Source: Paracoccus alcaliphilus
Lineage (GTDB): Bacteria; Pseudomonadota; Alphaproteobacteria; Rhodobacterales; Rhodobacteraceae
DNA length: 64,000 nucleotides
Assembly: GCF_028553725.1 (NCBI RefSeq)
Contig: NZ_CP067124.1
Span: 2,490,001 to 2,554,000, forward strand
Direction of reading: 5' to 3'
Under the pieces are notes generated by a model, which saw nothing but the letters and a program-made list of their open reading frames with translations, had not been told where the DNA came from and made no database searches. Made by a program: the position numbers and the translations under genes. Of the stretch, positions 25,658 to 35,747 are shown piece after piece (positions within the stretch are counted from its first letter, which is position 1; each line of letters opens with the position of its first letter).

Positions 25658-26689
25658 ATGCGTATCTGCTCTGATCTTGCTGCCGCTATCGGCAACACGC
25701 CGCTGATCCGGCTCAATCGCGCCAGCGAGGAAACCGGCTGCGAGATCCTCGGCAAGGCCGAGTTCATGAACCCGGGTCAGTCGGTCAAGGATCGCGCGGC
25801 GCTCTATATCATCCGCGACGCGGTGGCACGGGGCGAGTTGCGCCCGGGCGGCACCATCGTCGAGGGCACGGCGGGCAATACCGGCATCGGGCTGGCGCTG
25901 GTGGGTGCCTCGATGGGGTTCCGCAGCGTGATCGTGATCCCCGAGACGCAGAGTCAGGAAAAGAAGGACATGCTGCGGTTGGCGGGTGCCACGCTGGTCG
26001 AGGTGCCGGCCGCGCCCTACAAGAATCCCAACAACTATGTCCGCTATTCCGGGCGTCTGGCCGAGGCACTGGCCAGGACCGAACCGAACGGCGCGATCTG
26101 GGCCAACCAGTTCGACAATGTGGCCAACCGTCAGGCGCATCTGGAAACCACCGGCCCCGAGATCTGGGAACAGACCGACAGCAAGGTCGATGGCTTTGTC
26201 TGCGCCGTCGGCTCTGGCGGTACGCTGGCCGGGGTGGCCGATGCGTTGCAGCCCAAGGGCGTGAAGATCGGGCTGGCCGATCCCGAGGGCGCGGCGCTGC
26301 ATTCCTTCTATACCACCGGTGAATTCGACGCGCCCGGCAGTTCCATCACCGAGGGCATCGGGCAGGGCCGGATCACCGCCAATCTGGAAGGTTTCACCCC
26401 CGATTTCAGCTGGCGCATCCCCGATGCCGAGGCGCTGCCGATCCTGTTCGACCTGCTCAAGGACGAGGGGCTGTGCCTTGGCGGCTCGTCCGGCATCAAC
26501 GTCGCGGGCGCGATCCGCATGGCGCAGGAGATGGGGCCGGGTCACACCATCGTGACGGTACTGTGCGACTATGGCACGCGTTATCAGACGAAACTGTTCA
26601 ACCCGAACTTCCTGCGGGCCAAATCGCTGCCCGTGCCGGACTGGCTGAGCCGAGCTGCGCCGGAGGTTCCCGAAGTCTTCGAGGACTGA
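25658..26689 (+). CDS. cysK: Cysteine synthase
   Basis: A PLP-dependent O-acetylserine sulfhydrylase-type enzyme of 343 residues, making cysteine from O-acetylserine and sulfide. The PLP lysine is Lys44 in NPGQSVKDRAA. The substrate and phosphate loops read EGTAGNTGIGLALVG and GSGGTLAGVADAL. ATG 25658 gives the conserved start MRICSDLAAAIGNTPLIRL; an in-frame ATG at 25601 adds 19 unrelated residues. It is slightly longer than typical CysK (about 320) because of a C-terminal extension. It is followed 5 bases later by the MscS-type gene. Confidence 0.9.
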   Translation: MRICSDLAAAIGNTPLIRLNRASEETGCEILGKAEFMNPGQSVKDRAALYIIRDAVARGELRPGGTIVEGTAGNTGIGLALVGASMGFRSVIVIPETQSQEKKDMLRLAGATLVEVPAAPYKNPNNYVRYSGRLAEALARTEPNGAIWANQFDNVANRQAHLETTGPEIWEQTDSKVDGFVCAVGSGGTLAGVADALQPKGVKIGLADPEGAALHSFYTTGEFDAPGSSITEGIGQGRITANLEGFTPDFSWRIPDAEALPILFDLLKDEGLCLGGSSGINVAGAIRMAQEMGPGHTIVTVLCDYGTRYQTKLFNPNFLRAKSLPVPDWLSRAAPEVPEVFED

Positions 26690-26694
26690 TCCTT

Positions 26695-29118
26695 ATGGCC
26701 CGCGCTTTTCTGACCGTCGTCCTGACGGTGCTGACCCTTTTCGCCGCGCCGGTCTGGGCACAAGAGGACGGCGGCCCCGACTATGCCCGGTGGGAAAGCG
26801 CGGCCAGTCAGGCCGAGGCGCTGGCCGATGATCCGCAGGCCAGCGACGAGGATCTGAACCGCACGCGCTCCGAGATGGCCGACTGGCGCCGTCAGTTCCA
26901 CGATGCGCAGGGCACCAATGCCAACCGCATCAAGGCGGTGCAGGAACAGCTTGCGGCGCTTGGAGATCCCCCGGCCGAAGGGCAGACCGAGGAAAGCGAA
27001 GTCGCGACAAGACGGGCAGAGCTGAACGGCCAGCTGTCCAGCCTGCAAGCCCCGCGCCTGACCGCCGTCGAGGCCTTCAGCCGCGCCGATTCCATCATCG
27101 AGCAAATCGCCCGCGTCACCGCCGAGCGTCAGGCCTCGATGCTGGCGCGGCATTCGCCCTCGCCGCTGTTTCCGGGGAACTGGCTGCTGGCCGGATCCGA
27201 GACGGTGGAGTTGGGGCGGCAGATGGGGGCCGAGTTCGTCCAGAATTTCGACGAACAGGGCGTCTGGGAACAGCTGAAGCCGCGACTGCCGCAGGTACTG
27301 GCCTATCTGGTGGCGGCCTTCGTGCTGCTGACGGCGGGTCGACTTTGGGTGGCGTCACTGACGACGCGGCTGTCGGCATGGGCGTCGGATCATTCGCGGG
27401 CCGTGGTGGCCTATGTGGTGTCGCTGGGGCAGATCATCATCCCGATGATCGGCGTCTATCTGGCGGTCCGCGGCCTGCGTGCGACCGGCTTTTTTGGCGA
27501 GTGGTCGGCACCGTTTCTGGATGCGATCCCGGCGGCGGGCGTGTTCCTGTTCGGCGGGCTGTGGCTGACGCGGATCATGTTCCCGCGCACCGCCATCGCC
27601 TATCAGACCCTGACCATGCCGGACGAGGGGCGCACCCGCGCGCGGCGGATGCTGAGCCTGCTGGCGGTGGTCTTTGCGATCCACCACATTCTGTCCCATG
27701 CGGTACTGCCGCTGACCGGAATCTATTGGCGGGCGGGCGATCCCGATACCCATGTGCCGATGGATTTTGCTGAAGGCGCGGCCTCGGTCGTGCATTTCGT
27801 CCTGATCCTGCTGGCGGCGGTCGCGCTGTTCCGGCTGGGCAATGTGCTGCGGCAGCTGCATAAATGGGCGGCGCCGGACGATCCCTCGTTCCGCTATCGC
27901 GTGCTGACGGTGGTGGGCGCGATCCTGCGGCTGGTGGCGCTGGCAGGCGTGGGTCTGGCGGCGGTCGGCTATGTCAATATGGGCAATGTGCTGATCTGGC
28001 CCTGGGGCCTGTCGCTGGCGCTGATTCTGGTGTTGGTATCGGTGCAGGATTTCATCGCCGACATTTTCAACATGGTCAAACGCGGGCAGGAGGGCGCGCG
28101 CGAGGGTCTGGCCCCGCTGCTGATCGGCTTCGTGCTGATCCTGCTGTCGGTGCCGCTGTTTCTGGTCATCTGGGGCGCGCGAGAGGCCGATCTGATCGAC
28201 CAGTTCGCCGCCATCCAGCAGGGTGTCAGCTTTGGCGGGGTGCGGTTGTCGCCCGGTTCCATCCTGACCTTCCTGATCGTCTTCGGCATCGGTTACGGCG
28301 CAACGCGGGTGACGCAGGGGGCATTCCGCAGTTCGATCCTGCCCAAGACGCGACTTGATCCGGGCGGCCAGAATGCTGTGGTCTCGGGGCTGGGCTATGT
28401 CGGGATCGTGCTGGCCGCGCTGCTGGCGATCACCTCGGCCGGGATCGACATGTCCTCCATCGCCATCGTCGCGGGTGCGCTGTCGGTCGGTATCGGTTTC
28501 GGCTTGCAGAACATCGTGTCGAACTTCGTGTCCGGCATCATCCTGCTGATCGAGCGGCCGATCAGCGTCGGCGACTGGATCAGCACCGGCAATGGCGATC
28601 TGGGCGTGGTCAAGCGCATCTCGGTCCGGGCCACGCAGGTCGAGACCTTCGACCGCACCGAGGTCATCGTCCCCAACAGCGACCTGATCAGCCAGCCGGT
28701 GACCAACTGGACCCGCCATAACAAGATGGGCCGGATCATCCTGCCGATCGGCGTGGCACCCACCACCGACACGCGGAAGATCGAACAGATCCTGATGGAG
28801 ATCGTCGAGGATCAGCCGACCGTCACCATCGACCCGGCCCCTGCGGTGCTGTTCCGGGGCATCACCGTGGACACGATGAATTTCGAGATCCGCGCGGTTC
28901 TGTCCGATGTCGCCGAAGGGCTGGGCGTGACCAGCGAGATCTATCACCGCGTGGTCGAACGGTTCCACGCGGAAGGCATCGCGATGCCGTTTACCGCCCG
29001 CGAACGCTGGCCCGCCCCGCCTCTGGTCGAGGGTGACGAGGCCAAGGGCAATGATACCGCGGCGGCTGCGACCCAGGCGATGATCGTGGCCCCGGACGAG
29101 GACGATCCGGGCGTCTGA
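26695..29118 (+). CDS. MscS-family mechanosensitive channel with DUF3772
   Basis: This is an 807-residue membrane protein. A signal peptide (MARAFLTVVLTVLTLFAAPV) leads to a periplasmic DUF3772 domain, predicted coiled coil around residues 60-140. About ten membrane segments follow, and the MscS core comes at the C-terminus (ALSVGIGFGLQNIVSNFVSG, then LLIERPISVGDWI and VPNSDLISQPVTNWT). Large MscS homologues of this kind release solutes on hypo-osmotic shock. ATG 26695 is used because it gives the signal peptide. It converges on the next gene with 22 bases between stops. Confidence 0.85.
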   Translation: MARAFLTVVLTVLTLFAAPVWAQEDGGPDYARWESAASQAEALADDPQASDEDLNRTRSEMADWRRQFHDAQGTNANRIKAVQEQLAALGDPPAEGQTEESEVATRRAELNGQLSSLQAPRLTAVEAFSRADSIIEQIARVTAERQASMLARHSPSPLFPGNWLLAGSETVELGRQMGAEFVQNFDEQGVWEQLKPRLPQVLAYLVAAFVLLTAGRLWVASLTTRLSAWASDHSRAVVAYVVSLGQIIIPMIGVYLAVRGLRATGFFGEWSAPFLDAIPAAGVFLFGGLWLTRIMFPRTAIAYQTLTMPDEGRTRARRMLSLLAVVFAIHHILSHAVLPLTGIYWRAGDPDTHVPMDFAEGAASVVHFVLILLAAVALFRLGNVLRQLHKWAAPDDPSFRYRVLTVVGAILRLVALAGVGLAAVGYVNMGNVLIWPWGLSLALILVLVSVQDFIADIFNMVKRGQEGAREGLAPLLIGFVLILLSVPLFLVIWGAREADLIDQFAAIQQGVSFGGVRLSPGSILTFLIVFGIGYGATRVTQGAFRSSILPKTRLDPGGQNAVVSGLGYVGIVLAALLAITSAGIDMSSIAIVAGALSVGIGFGLQNIVSNFVSGIILLIERPISVGDWISTGNGDLGVVKRISVRATQVETFDRTEVIVPNSDLISQPVTNWTRHNKMGRIILPIGVAPTTDTRKIEQILMEIVEDQPTVTIDPAPAVLFRGITVDTMNFEIRAVLSDVAEGLGVTSEIYHRVVERFHAEGIAMPFTARERWPAPPLVEGDEAKGNDTAAAATQAMIVAPDEDDPGV

Positions 29119-29140
29119 TCGGGGGCCACCGGGCGGGGCG

Positions 29141-30232
29141 TCAGGCGGCGCGGCGGCGTCCCTTGTGTTCGTCGTCGCTGCCATCGTCGGGCAGCCCCTC
29201 GCGCGACAGCATGACCGCGACCGGGCGCAGCCACGGAATATGGGCGCAGACGATCATCACCGCCGCCATGATCGGCACAGCCAGAAACATGCCCGCAATG
29301 CCCCAGATCGCGCCCCAGAAGGACAGGCTCAGCATGATGCCGAGACTGGACATGCGCAGCGTCTGACCCAGCAGCATCGGGTCGATGACATTGCCGATGA
29401 TGAACTGCGCGGCAATGCAGGCGAAACCCACGATCCATGTCAGGGTCATGTCGCCGGTCAGCACGAAGGCCAGCAGGATGGTGATGACCGTGGCGATGAT
29501 AGAGCCGACGGTGGGAATGAAATTCAGCACGAAGGTCAGCAGCGCGACCGATCCGGCCAGCTCCAGCCCGGCCAGCTTGAAGATCGACCAGACAAGCGCC
29601 GCCGTCACCGCGCTGATCGCCGTCTTGACGATCAGATAGCGGTTTACCCGGTGCATGATCGAGCTGATGATATCCTCGACCTGACGGGCCAGAACCGGGT
29701 CGCGCACCAGCCGCTCGATCTTGGTGCTGAACCAGAAACGCTCGGCGAACATGAAGCCCACGAACAGGATCACCAGCACGCTGCCCGACAACAACCCCGA
29801 TGCCTGACCGGCCAGCGACCGGATCCAGCCGGTGATGTTGAACCCGCCGATGAAGGTCATGATGCGGTCCTGCGCCTCGGGTCCCAGCCGTTCGGTCAGC
29901 GCTGGCAATGACGCCTGCGCCCTTTCGGCATAGGTGATGGCGGTGACCACGACCTCGTTCACCTGCGCGACGATGGTGGTCGAGATCCACAGCACCCCCA
30001 GCGCGATCCCGAACAGCGCCAGCGTCGTGGCCAGCCAGTTCGGCACCTTCAGCCGGGTCGATATGCCCCAGATCGCGTCCGAGGTCAGCGAGAACAGGAT
30101 GATCGCGATGGCCAGAGAGATCAGCAGGAAACGCGCCTGAACCAGCATGAACATCAACAGCGCGAAGGCGATAAGCCCCAGAAAGCCGGTTTGAAGCCGA
30201 TCGCGCAGGATCCGGTCATGTGGTTCGTACAA
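29141..30232 (-). CDS. AI-2E family transporter (membrane protein)
   Basis: This 363-residue protein has about eight membrane segments and the family pattern: two N-terminal helices (LGLIAFALLMFMLVQARFLL), a periplasmic domain, then VLNFIPTVGSIIATVITILL and GNVIDPMLLGQTLRMSSLGI. The family was named for autoinducer-2 export but many members are Na+/H+ antiporters or of unknown substrate, so the name should not be taken as function. Confidence 0.85.
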   Translation of the reverse strand: MYEPHDRILRDRLQTGFLGLIAFALLMFMLVQARFLLISLAIAIILFSLTSDAIWGISTRLKVPNWLATTLALFGIALGVLWISTTIVAQVNEVVVTAITYAERAQASLPALTERLGPEAQDRIMTFIGGFNITGWIRSLAGQASGLLSGSVLVILFVGFMFAERFWFSTKIERLVRDPVLARQVEDIISSIMHRVNRYLIVKTAISAVTAALVWSIFKLAGLELAGSVALLTFVLNFIPTVGSIIATVITILLAFVLTGDMTLTWIVGFACIAAQFIIGNVIDPMLLGQTLRMSSLGIMLSLSFWGAIWGIAGMFLAVPIMAAVMIVCAHIPWLRPVAVMLSREGLPDDGSDDEHKGRRRAA

Positions 30233-30270
30233 TGGCAGCCCCCAATGGCAGTGCTTGCGTCAGATGAAAC

Positions 30271-30291
30271 GGGGGGCGAAATTCGCCCCCC
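30271..30291 (-). terminator. Stem-loop downstream of gyrA
   Basis: GGGGGGCGA (30271-30279) and TCGCCCCCC (30283-30291) pair perfectly around AAT. It lies 9 bases beyond the gyrA stop on the minus strand, followed there by GTTTCATC, a weak T-run. Probable intrinsic terminator. Confidence 0.65.
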
Positions 30292-30300
30292 GGTCCGGTC

Positions 30301-33123
30301 TCATTCGTCGTTGTCTGCGGCGCCATCGGTGGGGCCGCCTGCGTTGCCATCCGTGGCGGCGTCGTCCTCGGCCTCATCCACGGCGCCCGCCGGTTCCTCG
30401 ATCCGCGCGACCGAGACCACGACCTCGCCATTGCTGGTATTGAAGACCCGCACCCCGCCTGCGCTGCGCGAACGGAAGCTGATCCCGTCCACCGGCACCC
30501 GGATCGACTGCCCGGTCGAGGTCGCCAGCATGATCTGGTTGTCCATTTCCACCGGGAAGCTGGCAACCAGCGGGCCGCCGCGCATGGCCTTGTCCATCGC
30601 CATGACGCCCTGACCGCCGCGCCCGCGCACCGGGTAATCGTGGCTGGAGCTGATCTTGCCCGCGCCCTTGGCGGTGATGGTCAGGATCAGATCTTCGGCC
30701 GCCGACATCCGGGCATAGCGTTCCTGGGTGATGCTGCCCTCGGCCACGGCCTCTTCGTCCTCGTCGGGTTCGGCCCCGTCATCCAGCGCACCGGCCACGG
30801 CACGGCGCATCTTCAGATAGGCCGCGCGTTCGGCCGGATCGGCCTCGAAGTGACGGATCACGGCCATGCTGACGACGCTGTCGCCATCCGCCAGACGGAT
30901 GCCGCGCACGCCGGTCGAATCGCGGCCCTTGAAGACGCGGACAGCGGTGGTCGGGAACCGGATCGCGCGACCCTGAGCGGTCAGCAGCATCACATCGTCA
31001 TCGGTCGTCGCCATGCGTACGCCGATCAGGCTGACGCCCTCGGGCAGCTTCATCGCGATCTTGCCGTTGCGCATGATATTGGTGAAGTCCGACAGCGCGT
31101 TGCGGCGCACCTCGCCCTGATCGGTGGCAAAGACGACCTGATAATTGTCCCATTCGACCTCGGGCGCGTCCATCGGCAGCAGGGCGGCGATGGAAACACC
31201 GGGCTCGATCGGCAGAATGTTGACGATGGCCTTGCCCTTGGCCGTGCGCCCACCCAGCGGCAGCCGCCATGTCTTTAGCCGGTAAACCATACCATCGGTG
31301 GTGAAGAACAGCAGTTCGGTATGGGTATTGGCGACGAACAGGGTAGTGACGACATCGTCCTCTTTGGTGGCCATGCCGGACAGGCCCTTGCCGCCACGCC
31401 GTTGGCTGCGGAATTCGGCCAGCGGCGTGCGCTTGATATAGCCGCCCGAGGTGATGGTGACGACCATGTCCTCGCGCTCGATCAGGTCCTCGTCGTCCAT
31501 GTCGCCCGACCACTGGGTGATCTCGGTCCGGCGGGCCACGGCAAAGCGTTCCTTCACCTCGCGCAGCTCGTCGCTGATGATGCCGAGGATACGTTCGCGT
31601 GAGGCGAGGATGGCCAGATATTCGCGGATCGCATCGGCAAGGTTTTTCAGCTCGTCGGTGACTTCCTGCACACCCAGCTGGGTCAGGCGTTGCAGGCGCA
31701 GTTCCAGAATCGCGCGGGCCTGAGCCTCGGACAGGTTATAGGTCCCGTCCTCGTTCACCGGATGCAGCGGGTCGTCGATCAGGCGCAGATATTCCAGAAT
31801 CTCATGGGCGGGCCAGCGGCGTTCCATCAACCGCTCTCGCGCCTCGGCGGCGTCGGCGGATGACCGGATCGTCGCCACGACCTCATCGACATTGCTGACT
31901 GCGACGGCCAGACCGCACAGCAGATGGCTGCGCTCGCGCGCCTTGCGCAGCTCATAGGCGGTGCGCCGGGCCACGACCTCTTCGCGGAAGGCGATGAAAT
32001 GGGTCAGGAAGTCGCGCAGCGTCAGCTGTTCGGGCCGGCCGTGGTTCAGGGCCAGCATGTTGCAGCCGAAATGGGTTTGCAGCGCGGTAAAGCGGAACAG
32101 CTGGTTCAGCACCACCTCGGGCGTGGCGTCGCGTTTCAGCTCGATCACCATGCGGACGCCATGCCGGTCGGATTCGTCCTGAACGCTGGAAATCCCCTCG
32201 ACCCGCTTTTCCTTGGCCAGTTCGGCGATCCGCTCGATCAGGGTGGATTTGTTCACCTGATAGGGGATTTCGTCCACGACGATGGCGAAACGGTCCTTGC
32301 GCGGCTCCTCTATATGGGTTTTCGCGCGGATGATGACGCTGCCGCGCCCCTCCAGATAGGCCTTGCGCGCGCCGGAACGTCCAAGGATCAGCCCGCCGGT
32401 GGGGAAATCCGGGCCGGGGATGATCTCCATGATCCGTTCGGCCGACAGGTCGGGATCCTCGATCAAGGCCAGCGTGGCGTCCACGACCTCGCCCAGATTG
32501 TGCGGCGGGATATTGGTGGCCATGCCGACGGCGATGCCGCCCGCGCCATTGACCAGCATGTTCGGGAAACGCGCCGGCAGGACCGTCGGTTCGCGGTCCT
32601 TGCCGTCATAGTTGTCCTGGAAATTGACCGTGTCCTTGTCGATATCCATCAGCAGATAGGCGGCGGGCTTGTCCATCCGCACCTCGGTATAGCGCATCGC
32701 GGCGGCGGGATCGCCGTCCATGCTGCCGAAGTTGCCCTGACCGTCCAGAAGCGGCAGCGACATGGAAAAGTCCTGCGCCATCCTGACCAGCGCGTCATAG
32801 ATCGCGCCGTCGCCATGCGGGTGATACTTACCCATCACGTCGCCGACCGGGCGGGCCGATTTGCGATAGGGCTTGTCGCTGGTGTTGCCGGTCTCCTCCA
32901 TCGCATAGAGGATGCGCCGGTGAACCGGCTTCAGCCCGTCGCGCAGGTCGGGAATCGCCCGGCTGACGATGACCGACATGGCATAGTCCAGATAGGAAGT
33001 CCGCATCTCGGCGCTGATGTCGATCACCGGCCCGTCATGGGCCATGACCGAACGCGCTGTGCCACCGCCTTCGTCGCCCGATTCAGGGGTTTCCGGGATA
33101 TCGTCTTCAGGAGTGTCAGCCAC
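30301..33123 (-). CDS. gyrA: DNA gyrase subunit A
   Basis: This 940-residue subunit of the A2B2 gyrase breaks and rejoins DNA. The catalytic tyrosine is Tyr145 in [10 protein letters not shown]. The C-terminal wrapping domain has the GyrA-box [10 protein letters not shown], which separates it from ParC. Translation starts at GTG 33123 with GAGGA upstream. At the quinolone region the sequence is [10 protein letters not shown]: the residue matching E. coli Ser83 is Gly106, while the Asp87 equivalent (Asp110) is kept. An acidic C-terminal tail ([13 protein letters not shown]) ends the protein. Confidence 0.95.
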   Translation of the reverse strand: MADTPEDDIPETPESGDEGGGTARSVMAHDGPVIDISAEMRTSYLDYAMSVIVSRAIPDLRDGLKPVHRRILYAMEETGNTSDKPYRKSARPVGDVMGKYHPHGDGAIYDALVRMAQDFSMSLPLLDGQGNFGSMDGDPAAAMRYTEVRMDKPAAYLLMDIDKDTVNFQDNYDGKDREPTVLPARFPNMLVNGAGGIAVGMATNIPPHNLGEVVDATLALIEDPDLSAERIMEIIPGPDFPTGGLILGRSGARKAYLEGRGSVIIRAKTHIEEPRKDRFAIVVDEIPYQVNKSTLIERIAELAKEKRVEGISSVQDESDRHGVRMVIELKRDATPEVVLNQLFRFTALQTHFGCNMLALNHGRPEQLTLRDFLTHFIAFREEVVARRTAYELRKARERSHLLCGLAVAVSNVDEVVATIRSSADAAEARERLMERRWPAHEILEYLRLIDDPLHPVNEDGTYNLSEAQARAILELRLQRLTQLGVQEVTDELKNLADAIREYLAILASRERILGIISDELREVKERFAVARRTEITQWSGDMDDEDLIEREDMVVTITSGGYIKRTPLAEFRSQRRGGKGLSGMATKEDDVVTTLFVANTHTELLFFTTDGMVYRLKTWRLPLGGRTAKGKAIVNILPIEPGVSIAALLPMDAPEVEWDNYQVVFATDQGEVRRNALSDFTNIMRNGKIAMKLPEGVSLIGVRMATTDDDVMLLTAQGRAIRFPTTAVRVFKGRDSTGVRGIRLADGDSVVSMAVIRHFEADPAERAAYLKMRRAVAGALDDGAEPDEDEEAVAEGSITQERYARMSAAEDLILTITAKGAGKISSSHDYPVRGRGGQGVMAMDKAMRGGPLVASFPVEMDNQIMLATSTGQSIRVPVDGISFRSRSAGGVRVFNTSNGEVVVSVARIEEPAGAVDEAEDDAATDGNAGGPTDGAADNDE

Positions 33124-33207
33124 GGGAAATCCTCAACATCTTGTTGAGTTTCGGTATAGCCGACACGCCCGCTGGGGGCAATCTTGTCGGGCCGGAATGA
33201 CGCGGAT

Positions 33208-33687
33208 TCAGCCCCTCTGGACGCCCCGTTTCGCCGCCAGACCCCAAACCCTGACCAGCATCGCCGAAAAGATCGCGTTCCAGCCGGCCATACTGATTCC
33301 GAACAGGCTCCAGGCGATCTCGTCGCAACGCACCACGGGGGCCGATTGCAGGCGCGACATCAGCTCGGCGGTGGTCATGCTGGCCAGATCACCGACCCCG
33401 CCCGAACAATGCGACGGCCCGGCCCAGATCTGCCATTCCACCCCCGCGTGATACACCGCCAGCCCCATCGCCACCGCCGCCGCGATCATGCCCAGCACCG
33501 CCAGCGCCCGGACCCAGCCGGTCAGCCAGACCAGCGCCGCGATCACCACCGCCGCCAGATGCGGCCAGCGTTGCAGGATGCACAGCTCGCAGGGCGCATA
33601 GCCCGCCGCCTGAAATCCCAGCGCCGCGATCAGCAGCGCCGCCGATCCGCCGCCCGCCAGAAGGGAAAGCTGTTTTCCGGTCATCAT
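33208..33687 (-). CDS. dsbB: Disulfide bond formation protein B
   Basis: This 159-residue inner-membrane protein has four hydrophobic segments and both cysteine pairs of DsbB: Cys33/Cys36 (PCELCILQRWPH) in the first periplasmic loop, and Cys94/Cys121 (PSHCSGG and VVRCDE) in the second. It passes electrons from DsbA to quinones. The arginine needed for quinone binding follows the first motif (QRW). It lies between gyrA and a divergent metallopeptidase gene. Confidence 0.9.
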   Translation of the reverse strand: MMTGKQLSLLAGGGSAALLIAALGFQAAGYAPCELCILQRWPHLAAVVIAALVWLTGWVRALAVLGMIAAAVAMGLAVYHAGVEWQIWAGPSHCSGGVGDLASMTTAELMSRLQSAPVVRCDEIAWSLFGISMAGWNAIFSAMLVRVWGLAAKRGVQRG

Positions 33688-33919
33688 GGTCCCGCCGCAT
33701 TGGCCCTGCGCCGCGTGGGGCAGGGCGGATATTCCGTTGCTCTGGCGTCTGGATGGGACGCGGGGCGGCAGGCGTCAAGCACTCTTGCGCTTGTGTCGCG
33801 GCGCTGTGATCATCCATCATCAACCGGTCGGTGCCACCGCCTGTCGCGGGAACCCGTTTTCGGTATGCGAAGTTTGTTTCCCGGGGGCAGTTCCCCCGAC
33901 CTGTGAAAGGGCATCGACG

Positions 33920-34765
33920 ATGAAATGGCGTGGTCGGCGGGGCAGCGGCAATGTCGAGGATCGGCGCGGAATGGGCGCCGCCGGAGCAGGGGGCGTGGGT
34001 GTGGTCGGCATGCTGGCCATTCTGGCGGTCGGCTATTTCTTCGGCATCGACATCTCGCCCATCGTGCGGGAGCTAGATCAGGGCCAGCCCGCGCAGGACG
34101 CCCCGCTCAGCGAACGCGATCAGGAATATGGCGAATTCGTCTCGGTCGTGCTGGCCGATACCGAAGAGGTCTGGGCCCCGGTCCTGCCCGAACAGGCGGG
34201 AATCGAATATGCCGATCCGCGACTGGTGCTGTTTCGCGGTGCGGTGCAATCGGCCTGCGGCGGCGCGTCTGCGGCTATGGGACCGTTCTATTGCCCCGGG
34301 GATCAGCGGGTCTATCTGGATACCGATTTCTTCGACATGATGGCGCAGCGGATGGGCGCCGAGGGCGATTTCGCCGCCGCCTATGTCATTGCGCACGAGG
34401 TCGGCCACCATGTCCAGAACCTGACCGGCGTGCTGTCCGAGGTGAACGGGCTGCGCGCCCGCATGGCCGAGGCCGACGCCAATGCGCTGTCGGTGCTGAC
34501 CGAGCTTCAGGCCGATTGCTATGCCGGGATCTGGGCGCGCCACGCGCAGGACCGTTTCGGCTCGCTGGAGGAAGGCGATCTGGAAGAGGCCATGCGCGCT
34601 GCCGCCGCCGTCGGCGACGACGTGATCCAGTCGAATGCGGGCCGCACCCCGGTTCCCGACAGCTTTACCCATGGCAGCGCCGCGCAGCGGCAAGAGTGGT
34701 TGATGCGCGGCTTCCGTTCTGGTCAGATGGACCAATGCGACACCTTTGCCGAGGCCGGGCTGTAA
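33920..34765 (+). CDS. Neutral zinc metallopeptidase, YpfJ type
   Basis: This 281-residue protein has one N-terminal membrane helix (VGVVGMLAILAVGYFFGIDI) and a zincin domain with HEVGHH at residues 159-164. A later acidic residue in LTELQADCYAGIWAR completes the metal site. The family's name feature, GSGNVEDRRGMG, is present at the N-terminus. ATG 33920 is used; longer upstream frames have no resemblance. Substrates are unknown. Confidence 0.85.
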   Translation: MKWRGRRGSGNVEDRRGMGAAGAGGVGVVGMLAILAVGYFFGIDISPIVRELDQGQPAQDAPLSERDQEYGEFVSVVLADTEEVWAPVLPEQAGIEYADPRLVLFRGAVQSACGGASAAMGPFYCPGDQRVYLDTDFFDMMAQRMGAEGDFAAAYVIAHEVGHHVQNLTGVLSEVNGLRARMAEADANALSVLTELQADCYAGIWARHAQDRFGSLEEGDLEEAMRAAAAVGDDVIQSNAGRTPVPDSFTHGSAAQRQEWLMRGFRSGQMDQCDTFAEAGL

Positions 34766-34800
34766 TCCCGCGCCAAAGGCAGGAACAAGGAGAGATCAGG

Positions 34801-34914
34801 ATGCTGGAATTGCTGGCAGCAGGTGCGATGATCGGGCTGGGGCTTCTGGCCGCCGCCGGAGCCGTACGTCCCGCACCCACCCCCGCCCGGGTCAGGGCCG
34901 GATCGCGTCGCTGA
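34801..34914 (+). CDS. Small membrane-anchored protein (37 aa)
   Basis: ATG 34801 follows AAGGAGAGATC at 34789-34799, a strong ribosome-binding site 35 bases after the metallopeptidase stop. The product MLELLAAGAMIGLGLLAAAG plus a proline- and arginine-rich tail looks like a single membrane helix with a cytoplasmic basic end. No family recognised; the ribosome-binding site is the main evidence. Confidence 0.45.
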   Translation: MLELLAAGAMIGLGLLAAAGAVRPAPTPARVRAGSRR

Positions 34915-34923
34915 GCGGCGCGA

Positions 34924-35109
34924 TCAGCGCGGCAACCTGGGCGCGCGGCCATGTTCCAGCTGCGCCCATTCGGGCCACAGACCCATTTTTTCGATGGCGA
35001 AGATAAGGATGGCTGCGGCAATGATCGCCAGCACCAGCTTGACCATCCGGGCGCTTGGCGGGTTTCTTGCCCATTTCGTGGCGCGAAGCAGCCAGATCAG
35101 GTTGTTCAT
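34924..35109 (-). CDS. Small membrane protein (61 aa)
   Basis: Starting at ATG 35109 the protein reads MNNLIWLLRATKWARNPPSA, then one hydrophobic helix (VKLVLAIIAAAILIFAIEKM) and a short tail. This layout, with RNPPS before the helix, is familiar from Rhodobacteraceae genomes as a conserved hypothetical protein. It diverges from the RatA-like gene with 68 bases between starts. Confidence 0.6.
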   Translation of the reverse strand: MNNLIWLLRATKWARNPPSARMVKLVLAIIAAAILIFAIEKMGLWPEWAQLEHGRAPRLPR

Positions 35110-35177
35110 CGCGCGCTTCCCCGCTAATTGACGCGGCATATCGAAAGACATTCCGCGTCGAACTTCAAGAGTCTGCC

Positions 35178-35648
35178 TTGCCGCATCACCAGGACAGCCG
35201 CGACCTTCCCTATACCGCCCACCAGATGTTCGATCTGGTCGCCGATATCGAAGACTATCCGAAATTCCTGCCCTGGAACAGCGCCGCCCGCATCCGCGCG
35301 CGGCGCCCGCTGCCAGACGGGGCCGAGGAAATCGCCGCCGATCTGGTCATCAGCTTCAAGGTCTTCCGCGAACGGTTCGGCAGCCGCGTGGTGCTGTGGC
35401 CCGCCGATCCCGACACCGGCATGCTGCGAATCGACACCGAATATCTCGACGGCCCCTTCCGCTACATGCGCAGCGGCTGGACCTTCACCGACCGGGTCGA
35501 GGGCGGCTGCCACATCGAATTCTTCGTCGATTTCGAATTCCGCAACGCGATCCTGCAAAAGCTGATCGGCGTCGTGTTCCACGAGGCCATGTCGCGCATC
35601 GTCCGCGCCTTCGAGGACCGCGCCAGACAGCTTTACGGCCCCGCCTGA
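35178..35648 (+). CDS. START-like (SRPBCC) protein, RatA/Coq10 family
   Basis: This protein of about 156 residues has the polyketide-cyclase/START-like fold: DLPYTAHQMFDLVADIEDYP, then FLPWNSAARI and FRYMRSGWTFTDR. Alphaproteobacterial members are annotated as Coq10-like ubiquinone-binding proteins or RatA-like. In a genome with no RatB partner nearby, the Coq10-type role in quinone delivery is more likely. TTG 35178 gives the conserved MPHHQDSRDLPYT start. No clear alternative start has a better ribosome-binding site. Confidence 0.75.
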   Translation: MPHHQDSRDLPYTAHQMFDLVADIEDYPKFLPWNSAARIRARRPLPDGAEEIAADLVISFKVFRERFGSRVVLWPADPDTGMLRIDTEYLDGPFRYMRSGWTFTDRVEGGCHIEFFVDFEFRNAILQKLIGVVFHEAMSRIVRAFEDRARQLYGPA

Positions 35649-35710
35649 TCCAGGCCCCAGCTGATTGTGGGCCCGCCCCTCGCACTCCTTGAAAATACCT
35701 CGGGGGGGCA

Positions 35711-35731
35711 GGGGGGCAGCGCCCCCCTTTT
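35711..35731 (+). terminator. Rho-independent terminator
   Basis: GGGGGGC (35711-35717), loop AGC, GCCCCCC (35721-35727), then TTTT. This ends transcription of the START-like gene and lies tail to tail with metK, whose stop is at 35748. Confidence 0.8.
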
Positions 35732-35747
35732 AATCACCCCATTCCGA

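Noticed and set aside
30301..33123. ParC (topoisomerase IV) instead of GyrA
   Set aside because: The GyrA-box [10 protein letters not shown] and the overall domain order identify GyrA.
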